NCBI GenBank assembly: GCA_021613335.1 | Contig: JAJTWR010000275.1 | Location: 2,080,001 to 2,144,000, forward strand | DNA from: Whitmania pigra | Taxonomy: Eukaryota > Annelida > Clitellata > Hirudinida > Haemopidae | Direction of reading: 5' to 3' | Length of the DNA: 64,000 nucleotides | Shown: piece by piece, positions 14,288-29,148 of the stretch | Layout of the letters: the number at the start of each line of letters is the position of its first letter | How positions within the stretch are numbered: position 1 is the first letter of the stretch | Translations under genes and position numbers: made by a program | The notes under the pieces: generated by a model | What the model was told of the DNA's origin: nothing | Databases searched by the model: none | The model's input: only the letters and a program-made list of their open reading frames with translations

Positions 14288-14494
14288 TCACTCACTCATT
14301 CATTCACTCACTCACTCACTCACTCACTCACTCACTCACTCACTCACCACTCACTCACTCACTCACTCACTCACTCACTCACTCACTCACTCACTCACTC
14401 ACTCACTCACTCACTCCTCACTCACTCACTCACTCACTCATTAACTCACTCACTCACTCACTCACTCAATCACTCACTCACTCACTCACTCACA
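14288..14494. repeat. (ACTC)n tetranucleotide array
   Basis: About 200 bp of CTCA/ACTC units carry a few indels and TTAACTC or CAATCAC variants. The translated frame reads Thr-His-Ser-Leu repeats and is not a gene. Confidence 0.95.
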
Positions 14495-14954
14495 CTAATG
14501 CAGTCACCCATTAATTCACTAACACTCCATAGAGGCTTCTGAGTAGACATATGTTCTTCATCATTCTATTTGAAAGGACAAATTGGACGTATATCATCGT
14601 CAGTGCACTCAAAGGATCTTCGGAAACTATAAATATTCCCGTCACCTCCAATGAAACGATTCCACTAAATCTGGTGTCATAATATGATGGGAATCTGAAC
14701 ATTTCCTTAAAATCTCCTCTTATTAAATGTACTAATGAAAAAACAAATCAAACGGTGTTTCATTTGATAACTAAATAATAAATAATAAATAATAGCGATA
14801 ATAATGGTATAATTTAATAAATTAACTCGAAGTAGCAACAATAATAGCAATTTTAATTTAGTAAAAATAATTACAATTTAACAAATACGTAAATTCTTCC
14901 TTATAAAACTGCTACACACTTACAACATACATCACGATGTATACATCAGTGCAG

Positions 14955-15246
14955 TCAATAAAACATGGCAGATTCATTAAAGTTCAAACAATCTTCACAA
15001 CGGAACGCTAATGACTCGCATTCATCATCTCCATGGTAACATCTCCACGTGTTCGTCATGACTAACTCCAGCTGGAAAGATCCCGGTGGGGATTTTAAAT
15101 CAATTGTCGCTTCATTCCATCTTTGGCCGTGATGGTTTAAGTTATTTTTATTCTTCGATGTAATCGTGCAAAAATTCTTCTCTGTTTTGGTCTCTTGCGT
15201 TTCTGTGAAACTATATTCAAAGGTTATTTTTTTTGCATTTTGTTGC
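14955..15246 (-). CDS. Possible coding exon, unrecognised (weak)
   Basis: On the minus strand an open frame begins after a fair splice acceptor (TTGTTTTCACAG, exon side near 15,246) and ends with a stop at 14,955. The first part is low complexity and rich in Thr, Lys and Asn. The last 55 residues look protein-like, with the segment SFQLELVMTNTW followed by four cysteines, and the DNA there is less AT-rich than its surroundings. The pattern is loosely like an extracellular beta-sandwich (for example MAM) fragment, but I do not recognise the family. A second open stretch on the same strand near 15,438-15,600 could be an upstream exon; its reading phase does not join cleanly, so no gene model is proposed. 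Confidence 0.25.
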
Positions 15247-16355
15247 TGTGAAAACAATTGATGTCATATTCTGCAGAAATACAAATTGCCTTTGTCGTTA
15301 TTTCTCATATTCAAAGACCGTAGAAGTAATTAAAAAATAATAACTAATTAATTCATAAAACGAGAATACCCATTTTTTCTTCTAGCCATTTGATGATTCA
15401 AGTTTGATTAGTAGCTCTTTGAATTTTGAAATCTTTCCGCTACTGGATTGATTTACAAAGTAGATTGATGGAGGGAGTGGTTTCTGGTTTCATTAATGGA
15501 AGAACATTGTCCCGTTGCTCAACCGTTATCAACTTTTGGGAATAGGTATTTGATGCACGGTCAGATGGTATTCGTTTGGCGCTAGATAAATTATGCCATT
15601 GTCTTTTCTGTTTTCTGTAAATGTAAAAGTAGAAATATACAAAGGTTTGTAATATCCGAGATCGAATGAAGCCACATGAAAACGTGAGTTATTTGTTTAA
15701 AAACTTCCACATGTTTTCTCTTGTTTTCCACGTGTTATCTAAAATGTAAAATGCTAAAATGTAATTATTTCTGAAAGATACACACATAAATTGGTAAATA
15801 ATGCTAAATAATAATGTTAAATTAATTATTTAAATAAATAGTACATGAATAAATGTAAAAATAAAGATGCAATGCTACATGCACGTACACAGTGGATATG
15901 AAATGACAACACACCAACACAATCGCATGTTGATGAATTTGTTGGGTGTGGATGTGAAGAAAATGATTATGTGACGATGCGATGATGTGAGGTCTGTCGT
16001 GGAAATTTGTGTCATTTGCTTTGTGCATCTGAAATTTGAAACTGATCCCTGTTTGCACCTAATAAATTACGAAGAGCAAGTGACACAATTTCATGCAAAT
16101 AACCATGTTGTCAAATATTAACTCTTGCAGGCGGAATCGTTATATCGTAATTTAAAACCACAATAATATTAATTACTGTCAGTATTACTGATAATATTTG
16201 CAATAAAACTTAATAATTACGATAGGTGTTTATCATCTTCAGCATCAAATGCAGACAAATGTGCCTATTTTAGTGGCTATTACGCGAACAAACGAACATT
16301 TTAAGCATTTTAAGAACAAAGGCAGACGAGTTGCTTCACTCGTTTGACTTGCACA

Positions 16356-16626
<271 letters not shown>

Positions 16627-17262
16627 ATAATTCCAAATAATTCTGATTCTGGCATACTTTTAAGTAATCATTCTTTGATGAAATTGTGACAACTGAGATA
16701 TTTACGGCAACCGTTATTACTTTTAGTCTGCTCATTTTTAACTATTTTTTTGTCGAAATGAAACCATTTTATAAAAAATAAAACATGTGATATTATGATT
16801 TGTAAACTTGTAAAAACAATTTGATTTACAATTCCAATTCGAAATGTCAACTCGTATTTGACCTTCAAATTAGATTTTGCAAGCGACTCTAACTTCGAGA
16901 CACTAGGCTTTATATTGGTTAGCTGATATTGTTATCTCGATACATTGTTGTTGTTGTTGAAAGCGCTCATTATTAATGGAGTTTGAGTTAATTATGTCTC
17001 AAAGTTAGTGGCCAGGCTAATTGTAAACAGCTTTGTGTTATGTTAGAGTATTATTGATCCTTGGTTCTACATTCTGACGATTTCATTTCGCGTTGTTCTC
17101 AATTTCAATCGAAATTCTCCTGAAACGTTCCTTAACTTCGACTGATGTTAGTTTTTCTTCCAGATTTTTGACGAACCGAAGACGATGGAGATGAAGCTTG
17201 GGAATCAATTTGTGAGGAGGAACAAAGATTAAAAACAAACATAGAAAAAAAAATAAATCAAG

Positions 17263-20200
17263 ATGTTGAACAGGAGAGCGCTTTATTTTGGAATTTTGCT
17301 TTGCGAATTGTTTCTCGGAGGCAGCTTTCAACATGATGCACAGAGCAAAAGGAATGTTTTGAACACTTTGGATTTGAAAGTTTTTGAGGAGAGCGGTACA
17401 AACGCGGAATTATTCGACCTGTCGAAGCACTACAAGTTTTCCAAGAACAGACCACTCCCGGAGGTAAGTCTCGTGTCCACAAATCCAGACTGGACTCGTC
17501 TGCTGAGATTCGATCGTCAGAGTCAAAAGTTATTTACGATCGACAGACTAGATCGTGAGGAATTGTGCTTTCCGACGGCCGAAAAGTGCTTCATACAAGT
17601 TGATCTCCATGTCGACGGCCACGAAGGTTTGAGGCTGAACTTGGAAATAGTCGACATCAACGATCATTCGCCAGAGTTTGCAGAGAAGAACTACGAGGTT
17701 CACGTATCCGAGCTTTCGCAACCCGGGGTCATATTCCAGTTTCCACCTGCAGTTGACAAGGACGGCGGCAGAAATGCAGAACTGACCTTCTCCATTTATC
17801 CAACATCCTCGCCCTTCCAGATCGAGGTCCAACGAAACTCGTTGAACAAGATTGTTGATCTGCGTCTGGTTTTGACGGGAGAATTGGACCGTGAAACCAG
17901 GAGTTCCTACAGACTTGTTGTTGCTGCCGAAGATTCGGGAACTCCACCTAGGACCGGATCAACAACTATAAACATCTACGTTGACGACGAAAACGACAAT
18001 CAACCCGTATTCGAACAATCGCAGTACTCAGCAGAAATAGGACCAGACAATCCCGTCGGATATTCTGTCTTGACAGTCAAAGCCACCGATAAAGATGAAG
18101 GACCGCATGCTCGTATAAAATACTACTTCGCCAAAAAAACAGCAAGCATCTACGGCCGGTTGTTCTCAATTGATAAGACGACAGGTGAGATCAAGTTGAT
18201 ATCAAAAGTGGCAAACCATCGCCACCTCCCATCACCTTATCAGCTGGTAATCTTTGCCGAAAACTTTGGATTAAACGAGATACCGACATCTACGAACGTC
18301 GTCATCTACGTCGTCAATGCAAACAACCACGCCCCAGCCATAACCGTCGAATCGCGCTACAGAGGAAGCAACCCCGAAAATCTGATCATCGAGGAAAACA
18401 ATGCAGCTGATTTCATCCTAGCTCAGATTATGGCCCATGACAGCGACCCTGGCGAGGGTGGTCTGGTTGACTGCGGGGTCGAAGATGTCAAGTTATTCTA
18501 CATGACGAGACTGGATGCCAATTCGTTTCAACTCATCGTCAGAGAGCCACTGGACAGGGAAAAGGAGGGTTTCCACAAAATCAACATTAAGTGCGAGGAC
18601 ATGGGCAATCCTCCGCTATCGACTTCACTTCAAATCAATCTCATCGTCAACGACGTAGACGACAACCCTCCTCGGTTTTCTAAGCACACGTATTCGGCCT
18701 CCATCCGAGAAAACAACCCCGTCGGCGTCAGTATTTTGACTCTCGAAATAGAAGATCTAGACACTGATCCGGAGAATAGCAGGAGCGATTATTTCATCGA
18801 GCCACACTTCGAGCACCTGTTTGGAATAGATCACGAATCTGGCACTCTGGTTGCTTTGGTGTCTTTCGATAGAGAACAAAGCGACTTTTATAGTTTCCAT
18901 GTATTCGCTAAAGGAGGCAAGTTGTCGGGCGATAATTCATCATACAGGCACGTGGCCAAGACCCTAGTTAACCTTACCGTACTCGACGTTGATGATGAAT
19001 TGCCTAGATTCGAACAACCTTGGTTTAAATTCGACCTGATGGAAAATATGGCACCAGGTTTCATCGTCGGCTGGGTTAAAGCTGTCGACCCAGATCTTCC
19101 ACCGAACAATATTTTTCAATACTCTCTCTTTCCTTTATCTCCTCTTAATCTCAATATTGTGGATTCTCGCTCCGATCAAAAGATGAAAGCATCGGAACTA
19201 CCTTTCGACATCGAACCTTTATCTGGCGCGATATTCACTAAAGTGCCCATCGACCGAGAGCTACAAAGTAGGTATGAATTCAACGTCTACGTCGGGAACG
19301 ATTCTTCTAGCGTCTTCATCGACATTATCGATGTTAATGACAACCCACCTCAGTGGGTCTATCCTAAGTCTGATTCCTGTCAAAATGGAGAAAGTTTGCT
19401 TCTGCAAGGTAACTTGAGCTTTGCCCAGCACCTGACGACAATCCTTGCAACGGACAAAGATACTGATAAACACGGCGAAGTGGCTTACCGGATAGTATCG
19501 GGTAACGAATTTGGCCAGTTCTCTTTAGAATCCAAAACTGGGAAAATATCCTGGAATTCTTATTTATCCGGCATCAAGCAACATAACCATTGTCGAGCAA
19601 AGCTGACTTTCTTAGCCCAGGACTCCAGCGAACAGCCCTTAGTTTCTAAACTGTCGTGTCTTGAAGTTGTTTTTGAAGAATGTTTGGCTCACTTGGAAAT
19701 GCACCAGCAAAAGACATTAGAGCAGCCAAAAGAAGCTCTAGAAGATAATAACAACAATAACAGCAGCAACAACAACAAAGGTCACTTCAGCGATCTCTAC
19801 ATCATTATTATAGTGGTTGTCCTGGTCATTTGCATCATCATCTCCATCGTACTGACAGCCGTCATCTGCGTCACCAGACAACAGACAAAGGATCTGAAGA
19901 GGAATAAATATGTGCCGGGAGACCTTAGAGCGAGTGAGTCTGAGAATAAAATTGTTCATGTGTAAAGATTTTGTAAATCTTATTGTAAACTTTTGTATTT
20001 GGAGTTGTAAGGTTTTACTGAATGTACTATATTGTTTTTGTTTTGTTTTTTATTAAGAATACACAATTTCAGAATTACTATTCTTAATTAATTTATTACT
20101 GATTAGTCTTTTAAATACGTCATAAAATTGAAACAGGTTTCTTAGAAATATAAAAAAAAACGTATTAAAAATAACCTAGTAACGCAGCTAAAAAAACGTC

Positions 20201-21268
20201 TACCAACGCATTAGCACTTAATTTTTTATCGACTCGAAACAATGATGGCTCGGGGCGTTTGTTGACCCCGTGTGACCCTTGGCAATTGGCGATTCATGAA
20301 TGAATGTTGTCAGCTTGAAACCGATTTGACCTTTCGATTTGAACTGTTTGACATCATTGAAAGTAATTAGCTTTGGTTCAAAAGTGCCAATACTTGGCAC
20401 AGTTTTCGATAGCATCTGATGAGCACATCTATGTTTGAAATTAACTTATAAGGCATGATATTCTTTATAATTAATTTGCAAAAGTTGATATTCTATCCTT
20501 AAAAATTCTACCAGGTCTTCCGCTGACTGGACCAGATAATGAAGCGGTCTTGGTTCTTGACAGATCTTCTGCCAATGAAAGCTCTGACCAACTGACTGGG
20601 ATTTTGGTCTCGTTGAGGAGTGCAGAACAGCTGAGCAGACTCCAGGCGAGTGCAGTTTTAATAATTTTTTAACAATCCAATTTCAAAGCAAACTTAAAAT
20701 ATTAGTTTAAATAAATAAGTCTTTGCTTAAATGCGAAATTTATTTTTATCTGAAAGTAGAATTATTACTGTTATCATTGTAATTGTAATTGTAATTGTAA
20801 CTTCATTTATATAGCGCCATATGCATAGCGTCAGAGGCGCTTCTTGTAACCATTTATATAGCGCTCCTTCCCAAGGGCGCTGGCGGCAGTGCAGGCTGGG
20901 TTTCGAACACGACACATTACGACTGTTGCCATTACCGCCGTATGCAGGCACGTAACCCATTCGGCTAACCTGCACGCCCCTCATGCGTATCATGCATTCA
21001 TAAATAATGTAAAGCAAGTAAAGATTACAGGTTTTTTATTTAATTTTTATTATATTTCATTTTGTTTAATTTTATAAAAGGTTACAAAGCCTTTGACCTT
21101 GAAATTAGTTTGAAATATAAATAAAATAAATGTTTTAATTTTCATTTTTCTAAATTCGAGCAGTTGAGAAACCTGGCTCCGTCCAAGGACAGCCTCATGA
21201 GCACTTCCATATCGCTCCACAGGGAGAGAGACGCCGACAGTGGATATGCTGACGTTTCACCAGTTTAA
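17263..21268 (+). CDS. Protocadherin-like cell-adhesion protein
   Basis: A type I membrane adhesion protein of the cadherin superfamily. Exon 1 (17,263-19,965 if read to its own stop) gives 900 aa. It has a signal peptide (1-21), then about seven cadherin repeats marked by linker motifs DIND (131), DDENDN (241), a degenerate VNANN (351), DVDDN (464), DVDDE (575) and DVNDNPP (690), with DRE/LDRE motifs inside repeats. An Asn/Ser-rich spacer (829-838, from AAC/AAT codons) and a transmembrane helix (about 846-871) follow. A short tail ending in IVHV completes this form. An internal donor (GA|GTGAGT, exon end 19,933) joins in frame to exons at 20,515-20,645 and 21,164-21,268, replacing the last 9 residues with an 80-residue tail ending DADSGYADVSPV. 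The second intron would use a GC donor (CAG|GCGAGT). Family assignment is secure; the long tail is inferred from splice signals and open frames. Confidence 0.92.
20515..20645 (+). CDS. Alternative protocadherin exon 2 (cytoplasmic tail)
   Basis: It follows an acceptor (AAAATTCTACCAG) and stays open when joined in phase 1 to exon 1. The segment reads SLPLTGPDNEAVLVLD and is rich in Ser, Asp and Leu, typical of a cytoplasmic tail. It ends CTCCAG before GCGAGT, a GC-AG-type donor. The DNA is markedly less AT-rich than the flanks. No other gene explains it. Confidence 0.65.
20777..20982 (-). mobile_element. tRNA-derived SINE (copy 3), most complete
   Basis: On the minus strand it starts GGGGCGTGCAGGTTAGCC. 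The A-box (GGTTAGCCGAATGGG, 20,970-20,956) and B-box (GTGTTCGAAACCC, 20,910-20,898) are close to pol III consensus. The body carries GCCCTTGGGAAGGAGCGC and two copies of GCGCTATATAAATG. The 3' tail is a simple repeat of TTACAA units (about 20,777-20,802). It lies inside the second intron of the protocadherin long form, in reverse orientation. The open frames across it are accidental. Confidence 0.75.
21164..21268 (+). CDS. Alternative protocadherin exon 3 (C-terminus)
   Basis: After an acceptor (TTCGAGCAG; the exon could equally start at 21,161, adding one Gln) this reads LRNLAPSKDSLMSTSISLH and ends SGYADVSPV and stop. It joins in phase 0 to the exon ending at 20,645. The Ser-rich, Tyr-containing tail could carry phosphorylation sites (inference). 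Confidence 0.65.
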   Translation: MRNLAPSKDSLMSTSISLHRERDADSGYADVSPV

Positions 21269-23273
<2,005 letters not shown>

Positions 23274-23895
23274 TCACCAAACGCGACATTTTCTGGTCGG
23301 ATTCATAGGAGATCCAGTAGGACATTGGTAAACTTCTGCAAACTCCTCAAGATTTACCAGTGCTCCCTTAACCCTGAAGTTTTAAAATAAAGTCATAAAA
23401 AGATTTTCTGTGATGTTCAAGTTTTTACAATTTATTTGATTTACTACCATCAGGCATTGTAATTATTGGAAATGACTAATTTTCAATGAATCAGTTATCA
23501 AGATACATGAAATATTCATTAAAAAGTGATTAATAATGAATAAATAATATTTCGATGAGTGGTGACTTTAGAACGAGTGCATGAAAATCATTTTGTTTGA
23601 AAATTGCTAAAACTGCAAGTGATACAATTTGACATCTGAATTTAATAAATACAATTTAAGTAGTGTAATTGTCCGTTGAAACTTTTTTTCAAAATTGATA
23701 ATAACGTTGTATTTACATTAATAAGTAGTTAATTTATTTACTTTATTTACAAAATAGAATCAAAATTTTCTTAAACCTTAGCTTGCCAGGAGCATGCTTT
23801 GACTGTTTCAGCAATTGCATGGCATACTCGGGTCTTAGAGCTCCACACCATACCTTTAAATGGAATTGCAGTTGTACTATTGAAATTTTATTTTA

Positions 23896-23934
<39 letters not shown>

Positions 23935-26900
23935 TAGTAGTAGTAGTAGTTTGGAATTTCTTTTTCATGCGTTCGCTATTCAAAATTTATAACATTGTCC
24001 CATTTATTCGTTCGTAGCAGACTCAGTCACCAACTTGACCAAAGTTGATGAAAAACAATTGTCTGGGCGTGTATGGCAGTCCTGGTAGTGATTGTTCTTC
24101 ACCGTGTTTTGCCGTCCAAGCATTGTAAGCCTTTAAAATGTAATCAAGATGCAAGATTTAAACATTGCATTACATTGTTACATTGTGAAGCATTTAAAAG
24201 TTTGCAAAATTTAGATAACTGTGAATGAAGTTTTAAAATTTCTATGAATTATTAATATAAATTGTGAACTCGATAAAACAAAATTACTGTTTTTATTATT
24301 GTTATTACTACTATTATCATTATCATCAACATCAATATTTTTCTTCGATACGAGCGTTCTTACCCTAAATGACTGTTTCAATCCACCATTGTCAGCTATA
24401 TTCTCTCCTTGAGTAAGAATCCCATTGAGCTAAAATTTAATTTGCAAATGTTATTTTACAAAATATTATATTAATTATAATTGCCATTACTTTCTGATTG
24501 ATTTCATCCATGGTATAGTTACTGTACTGCTCGATGATGCACTTGGTCTGGTTGATGAACATGGCTTTGTCCTCGTTCGACCACCATTCCTTGACGTTCC
24601 CATTTTTGTCGTACAATCTTCCTGAAAAATATAATTAATTGTTCTGAAGAATAATTTTGAAAGTTTTAAAATAAGGAATTGTTATAGTTGTTGACTATAT
24701 TGGTCAAATTGAAATCATTTTTTTTAAGCTTAAATTTTTAAGGAAGATAATGCTAACCTCTATCATCAAATCCATGAGTTATTTCATGTCCTATAACCAC
24801 GCCTATTCCACCAAAATTGAGATACCTTAAATGATATAGTGACTTATAGTATTTTAAGTAATCATTTGTTATTATTTGTTTAATAAAATAAATGTAACTT
24901 ATTTAAGGAATTATTAAAATTATTCAAATTTAATAATCAACTTACATGGGACTTTCTTCGTGGTAAAAGGGTGATTGCAAAATACCCGCTGGAAAAGCTA
25001 AATCACAAAAATATTTTTTTCTAAACAATTTCTAAAGTAAATAAATTACATTTTAGAATATTTTATGCAATAAATTATTTTAAAAAAAGAATTCATAAAT
25101 CTAAAAGCTCACTGATTTGATTCCTGTTTGGACTGTAGAAAGCATTTATTTGACCAGGATGTCCAACCCACCTGTCAATCATTGAATTAATTATAATAGC
25201 TATATTGTTTAATATAATATTGCTCAAAATCGTTTTGTTTTAATTCCTAAAGTTCTAGTGTTTCATGTGTAGTTTATATTTTAACAATTTTCAATTTATT
25301 CTTGAACAAAAAACAATAGATGGTCCTCAAAACCATAAATTCAAGTTTGAAACCGTGCGTAGATTTTTGACAAAAGATAAATTATTTTGTCTCCACCTTG
25401 TTTTGTCGACTTTGTTTCTCAATTGCATGAAATTGTTGATGGTAATCGAGTGAAACACTTTGCGTCCGTTCTCAAGGAATTCAGAACGATTCATGTGAAA
25501 CTAAAAGTTTTCAGAATGTAATTTAAAAAAATTGTTATTATTAAACCATTTTTTTAAAATTGTTTTTATTAAACCATTTTTTAAATTGTTTTTATTAAAC
25601 CATTTTTAAAATTGTTTTTTTTAAACTTTTATCATTTAACTTTTTAAATTTCAGCTCAAAATGAAGTTTTATTTGAACTTTCACCTCTTTTGAATCTTCA
25701 GAGAAGGCAGTGTCGTTGAGTATGAAGTCGGGATAAGCAATGTTTTCATGCATGGCATAAATCTGAATAAATAAATAAATACATAATACATAATTAATTA
25801 TTTTACATCAGCTTTAAAATGAAGTTATTTGAAATAAAATGCAAGTTGGTTAATAATGTGATAGTAATTGTCGTAGTAATTGCCATAGTAATTGTCGTAA
25901 TAATTGTCATAATAGTTGTCGTAATAATTGTCATACTAATTATCGTAATAATTGTCATAATAAATGTCATAATAATAAATGATTAAAAACACTGAAGAGA
26001 CTTCAACCTTCTCCTTGGCAACAAGTTTAGTTTCTTCTGACATCCAGTGCACCTCATCGAGAATTCTTGCGAAAGCATTTTTGAGATCTCTTATAAGACC
26101 GACAGCCTAAGAATAACAAAAACTAGATATACAGTTTTTAGTAATTTAACTTGAATTACAATGCATTATTTTCCCTGTTGACCCATTTTGGAAAATAATT
26201 TCATATAAAAATGAAATTAGGGGATTTACAAAACCAAATGACAAATTGAAAACTCTCACATTTTCTTTAGCTTTCGGATTGAAGTACTTCCTGACGTACA
26301 AACTGCCCAACATCATGCCGAAGTTGTCGCTGGTTTGCGAAACACAAAACGTCCAGCGAGGACGCTCTTGAGAGGTTCCTGCAACAACCTGGAATCAAAC
26401 AAACTCTTATTAGAGTCAAATTGAAAACTTAATCAAATACAAAAAGTATTTTTAAATAAATTTTTAATCAGAAGAGTTTTTTATGACACAACGATAGTTA
26501 ATATTATATTTATATTGTTAAACTGTTAATAGTTAATCTAGATGTTGGTCTAGTGACTAAGCGATATTATAATATTATATTTAAATTATTTAACTAACTT
26601 AAAAGTTATTCTAAATGTGAATCTAGTGATAAATACTAATGGATAATACAAGTACAGGTAATTAGTAATATTAATTAAGATTAATGATGTTTTAATAAAA
26701 TAATTCATTAATTAATGTTTTAATTGACAATAAATATTTAATTCCAAAGTCACTTTGTTGTAATCCTGTTTCATGTCCAAGAATTTCTGAGGTAAGTAGG
26801 TGTAATAACTGGCCACGACTTGCCACATAGCGTGGTTGACGATGACTCTAAATCGAGTTTTAAAGATTACCAAAATTCCATTTTTTGTAACAAAATATAA

Positions 26901-29095
26901 ATAAAATCATAAATAAATAAGCTTGATAATGAATAAATTAAAAATCAAGATTTTTAAATTTGATTAACTTGTATTAGTTCTATAAATGTTTAAAATTAAT
27001 TGTTAATAAATCACCTCACCTTTTCGGGGTATTATTCAACAATTCCCCCAACTTCTGCAAGTAGGTGGGAGCCTGGAGAACAACGGTTTCATTGGCGGAT
27101 ATTGTGATGTTCACGTGTTCGAATATGGAAGTCACAAACTGCTCGAAGTTGAATGCCTGGAGTAAAATTAAAAAGTTTGGTTAATCTAAACTTCATAGTT
27201 TATGATAATTTTGTGTTATATGATTTTATATGGATGAATAAATAAATAAATAAATAAGAGACGATTGTATTTTAAGATAAATTTAAAAGTGGAATTCAGT
27301 TGTTCTCACGTTTCCAATAATGTCGGATGCGTTTGCAATTGTTGTGACGTAACTATTCTCTTCCAGCATCCTCTTTTTTTCTTCACTGATGGTGATCTGG
27401 AATAGTTAGTTAATTAGAGGTATCACTAATTAATTAATTAGATCATTTCATAATTAATTAACTAATTATATATTCATATGTCGCATAATTTATTCCTATA
27501 AAACAAATAATGCTTATATATTTTCTATGTCTAGACATATTTAATATCGCTGATTAAATTGTTACGTAATTTCTGAAGTAACCGATCTACAGAAGTATTA
27601 CAGGTATGACAGTATTACAGGTGTTCCATGGCTCACTATTGAATTACTCAACTTTATCTTCTAATTGGTCTGCTACAGGCAGTATAATGTCTACAACAGT
27701 TGGCATTTTTAAAATTTAATTTTGTAAACCTAACGCTAGCCATGACCCCAACCAGGTTTAGTTTAAAATAGTTCCATAATTGCAAATTGTTAACAAACCA
27801 TTAACAAAGTCGACTGAATAACTGCTATGAATTTTAAATATTAATTACTTTAAACACCAATTCAAATATATATAGTTAACGTAATATACAACGTTTATAA
27901 GGTTATATCACAATGATTTTTATTGCAACTCATTCTTACGTTTGCCAAACTTTTCTCAAAGTTCAGCAGTTCTTCCACTTCCTTCTGAAAAGCCTCGTTG
28001 TCCTCGACTGGCTTCAAGGCCTTGGCAGTTTCAGACATGAAGTCCTTCAATTTTTCCAAAACTTTGCTCATGTTCTTGTCGATGTAGAAGCTTTTGCTGA
28101 GAGTCAGAAATGGCTGATCGACCTTGGAATAAATTATAATAATTTATAATAAATAGTTTAAAATCATAGTTTAAAAATCTGTTAGAATCATCTAAACGAA
28201 TAAGCACAGGGCAATATTTTATAATATAATAGAGAATAGACTTTAAAAAAATCATTTTACATTTTAAAACTGCACAATTGATTTTTACTTTAGTTCAAAT
28301 TAGATGGAGCTTTTTAAGATTCAGAAGTTTACGAAACTGAGTCGACCCGTATCAGATTTTACTCGGTTTTGAATAAATATTCAGTTTTATAATATAAAAA
28401 TTCATATTTTCTCATTTCCCCCCGTTCGTAATTCAAACTCATTCTGAACTCATTGAACTTTGGCTGAACATTTAGACTCAAATTTCAGATTCGTTTTGGT
28501 CGCTTTTTTTTGCTGCCATATTTTTAAAGTCCGTTGATCGCCATGAACTCGGAAGGGATTATCAGAAATAATAAGTTTAATAGAATTATCAGAAATTATA
28601 ACAGTAATAATAATAATAACAATAATAACACATCTTTGACGTAAATATAGACAATAATAAATATAATAACAACAACAACATCATCATCAAAACCGCACGA
28701 TAGGGTGAAAGGAATGCAGCCACCCCATTTGGCGACACCTTAACCATTGGTCTAACCATCATTCACCACCTCCTAATTATATCATTATATTCGTCATTAA
28801 CCACCATCCGTCACCGTCAAACCAACCTGCAGCACGTAGCTATTCGAGTCCTTATCGTTGGTGTTGACGTGGACCCTGATGAGAATATTTTGAGCCACGA
28901 ATCTCGTCTTTATGAGGAGAGTTGTCAAGTTTGCGTCTTCCTCTTTCCAGTTCTTTTCCAGGAGCGGGAATCCTCCGAGTTCTGAGAGGAGATCCATGAT
29001 TGGTCCGGTGTCGATCCTGTTGATGTGCTCTGAATTTGAAACAGAAGAGCTCAGTTGATCGCAATGTATGGTTTATGTTGTTATTATTTATGTTA

Positions 29096-29148
<53 letters not shown>

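Noticed and set aside
17548..19959. Several 70-94-codon antisense frames inside the protocadherin exon
   Set aside because: They are shadows of a long coding exon with clear cadherin motifs on the plus strand; no independent support.
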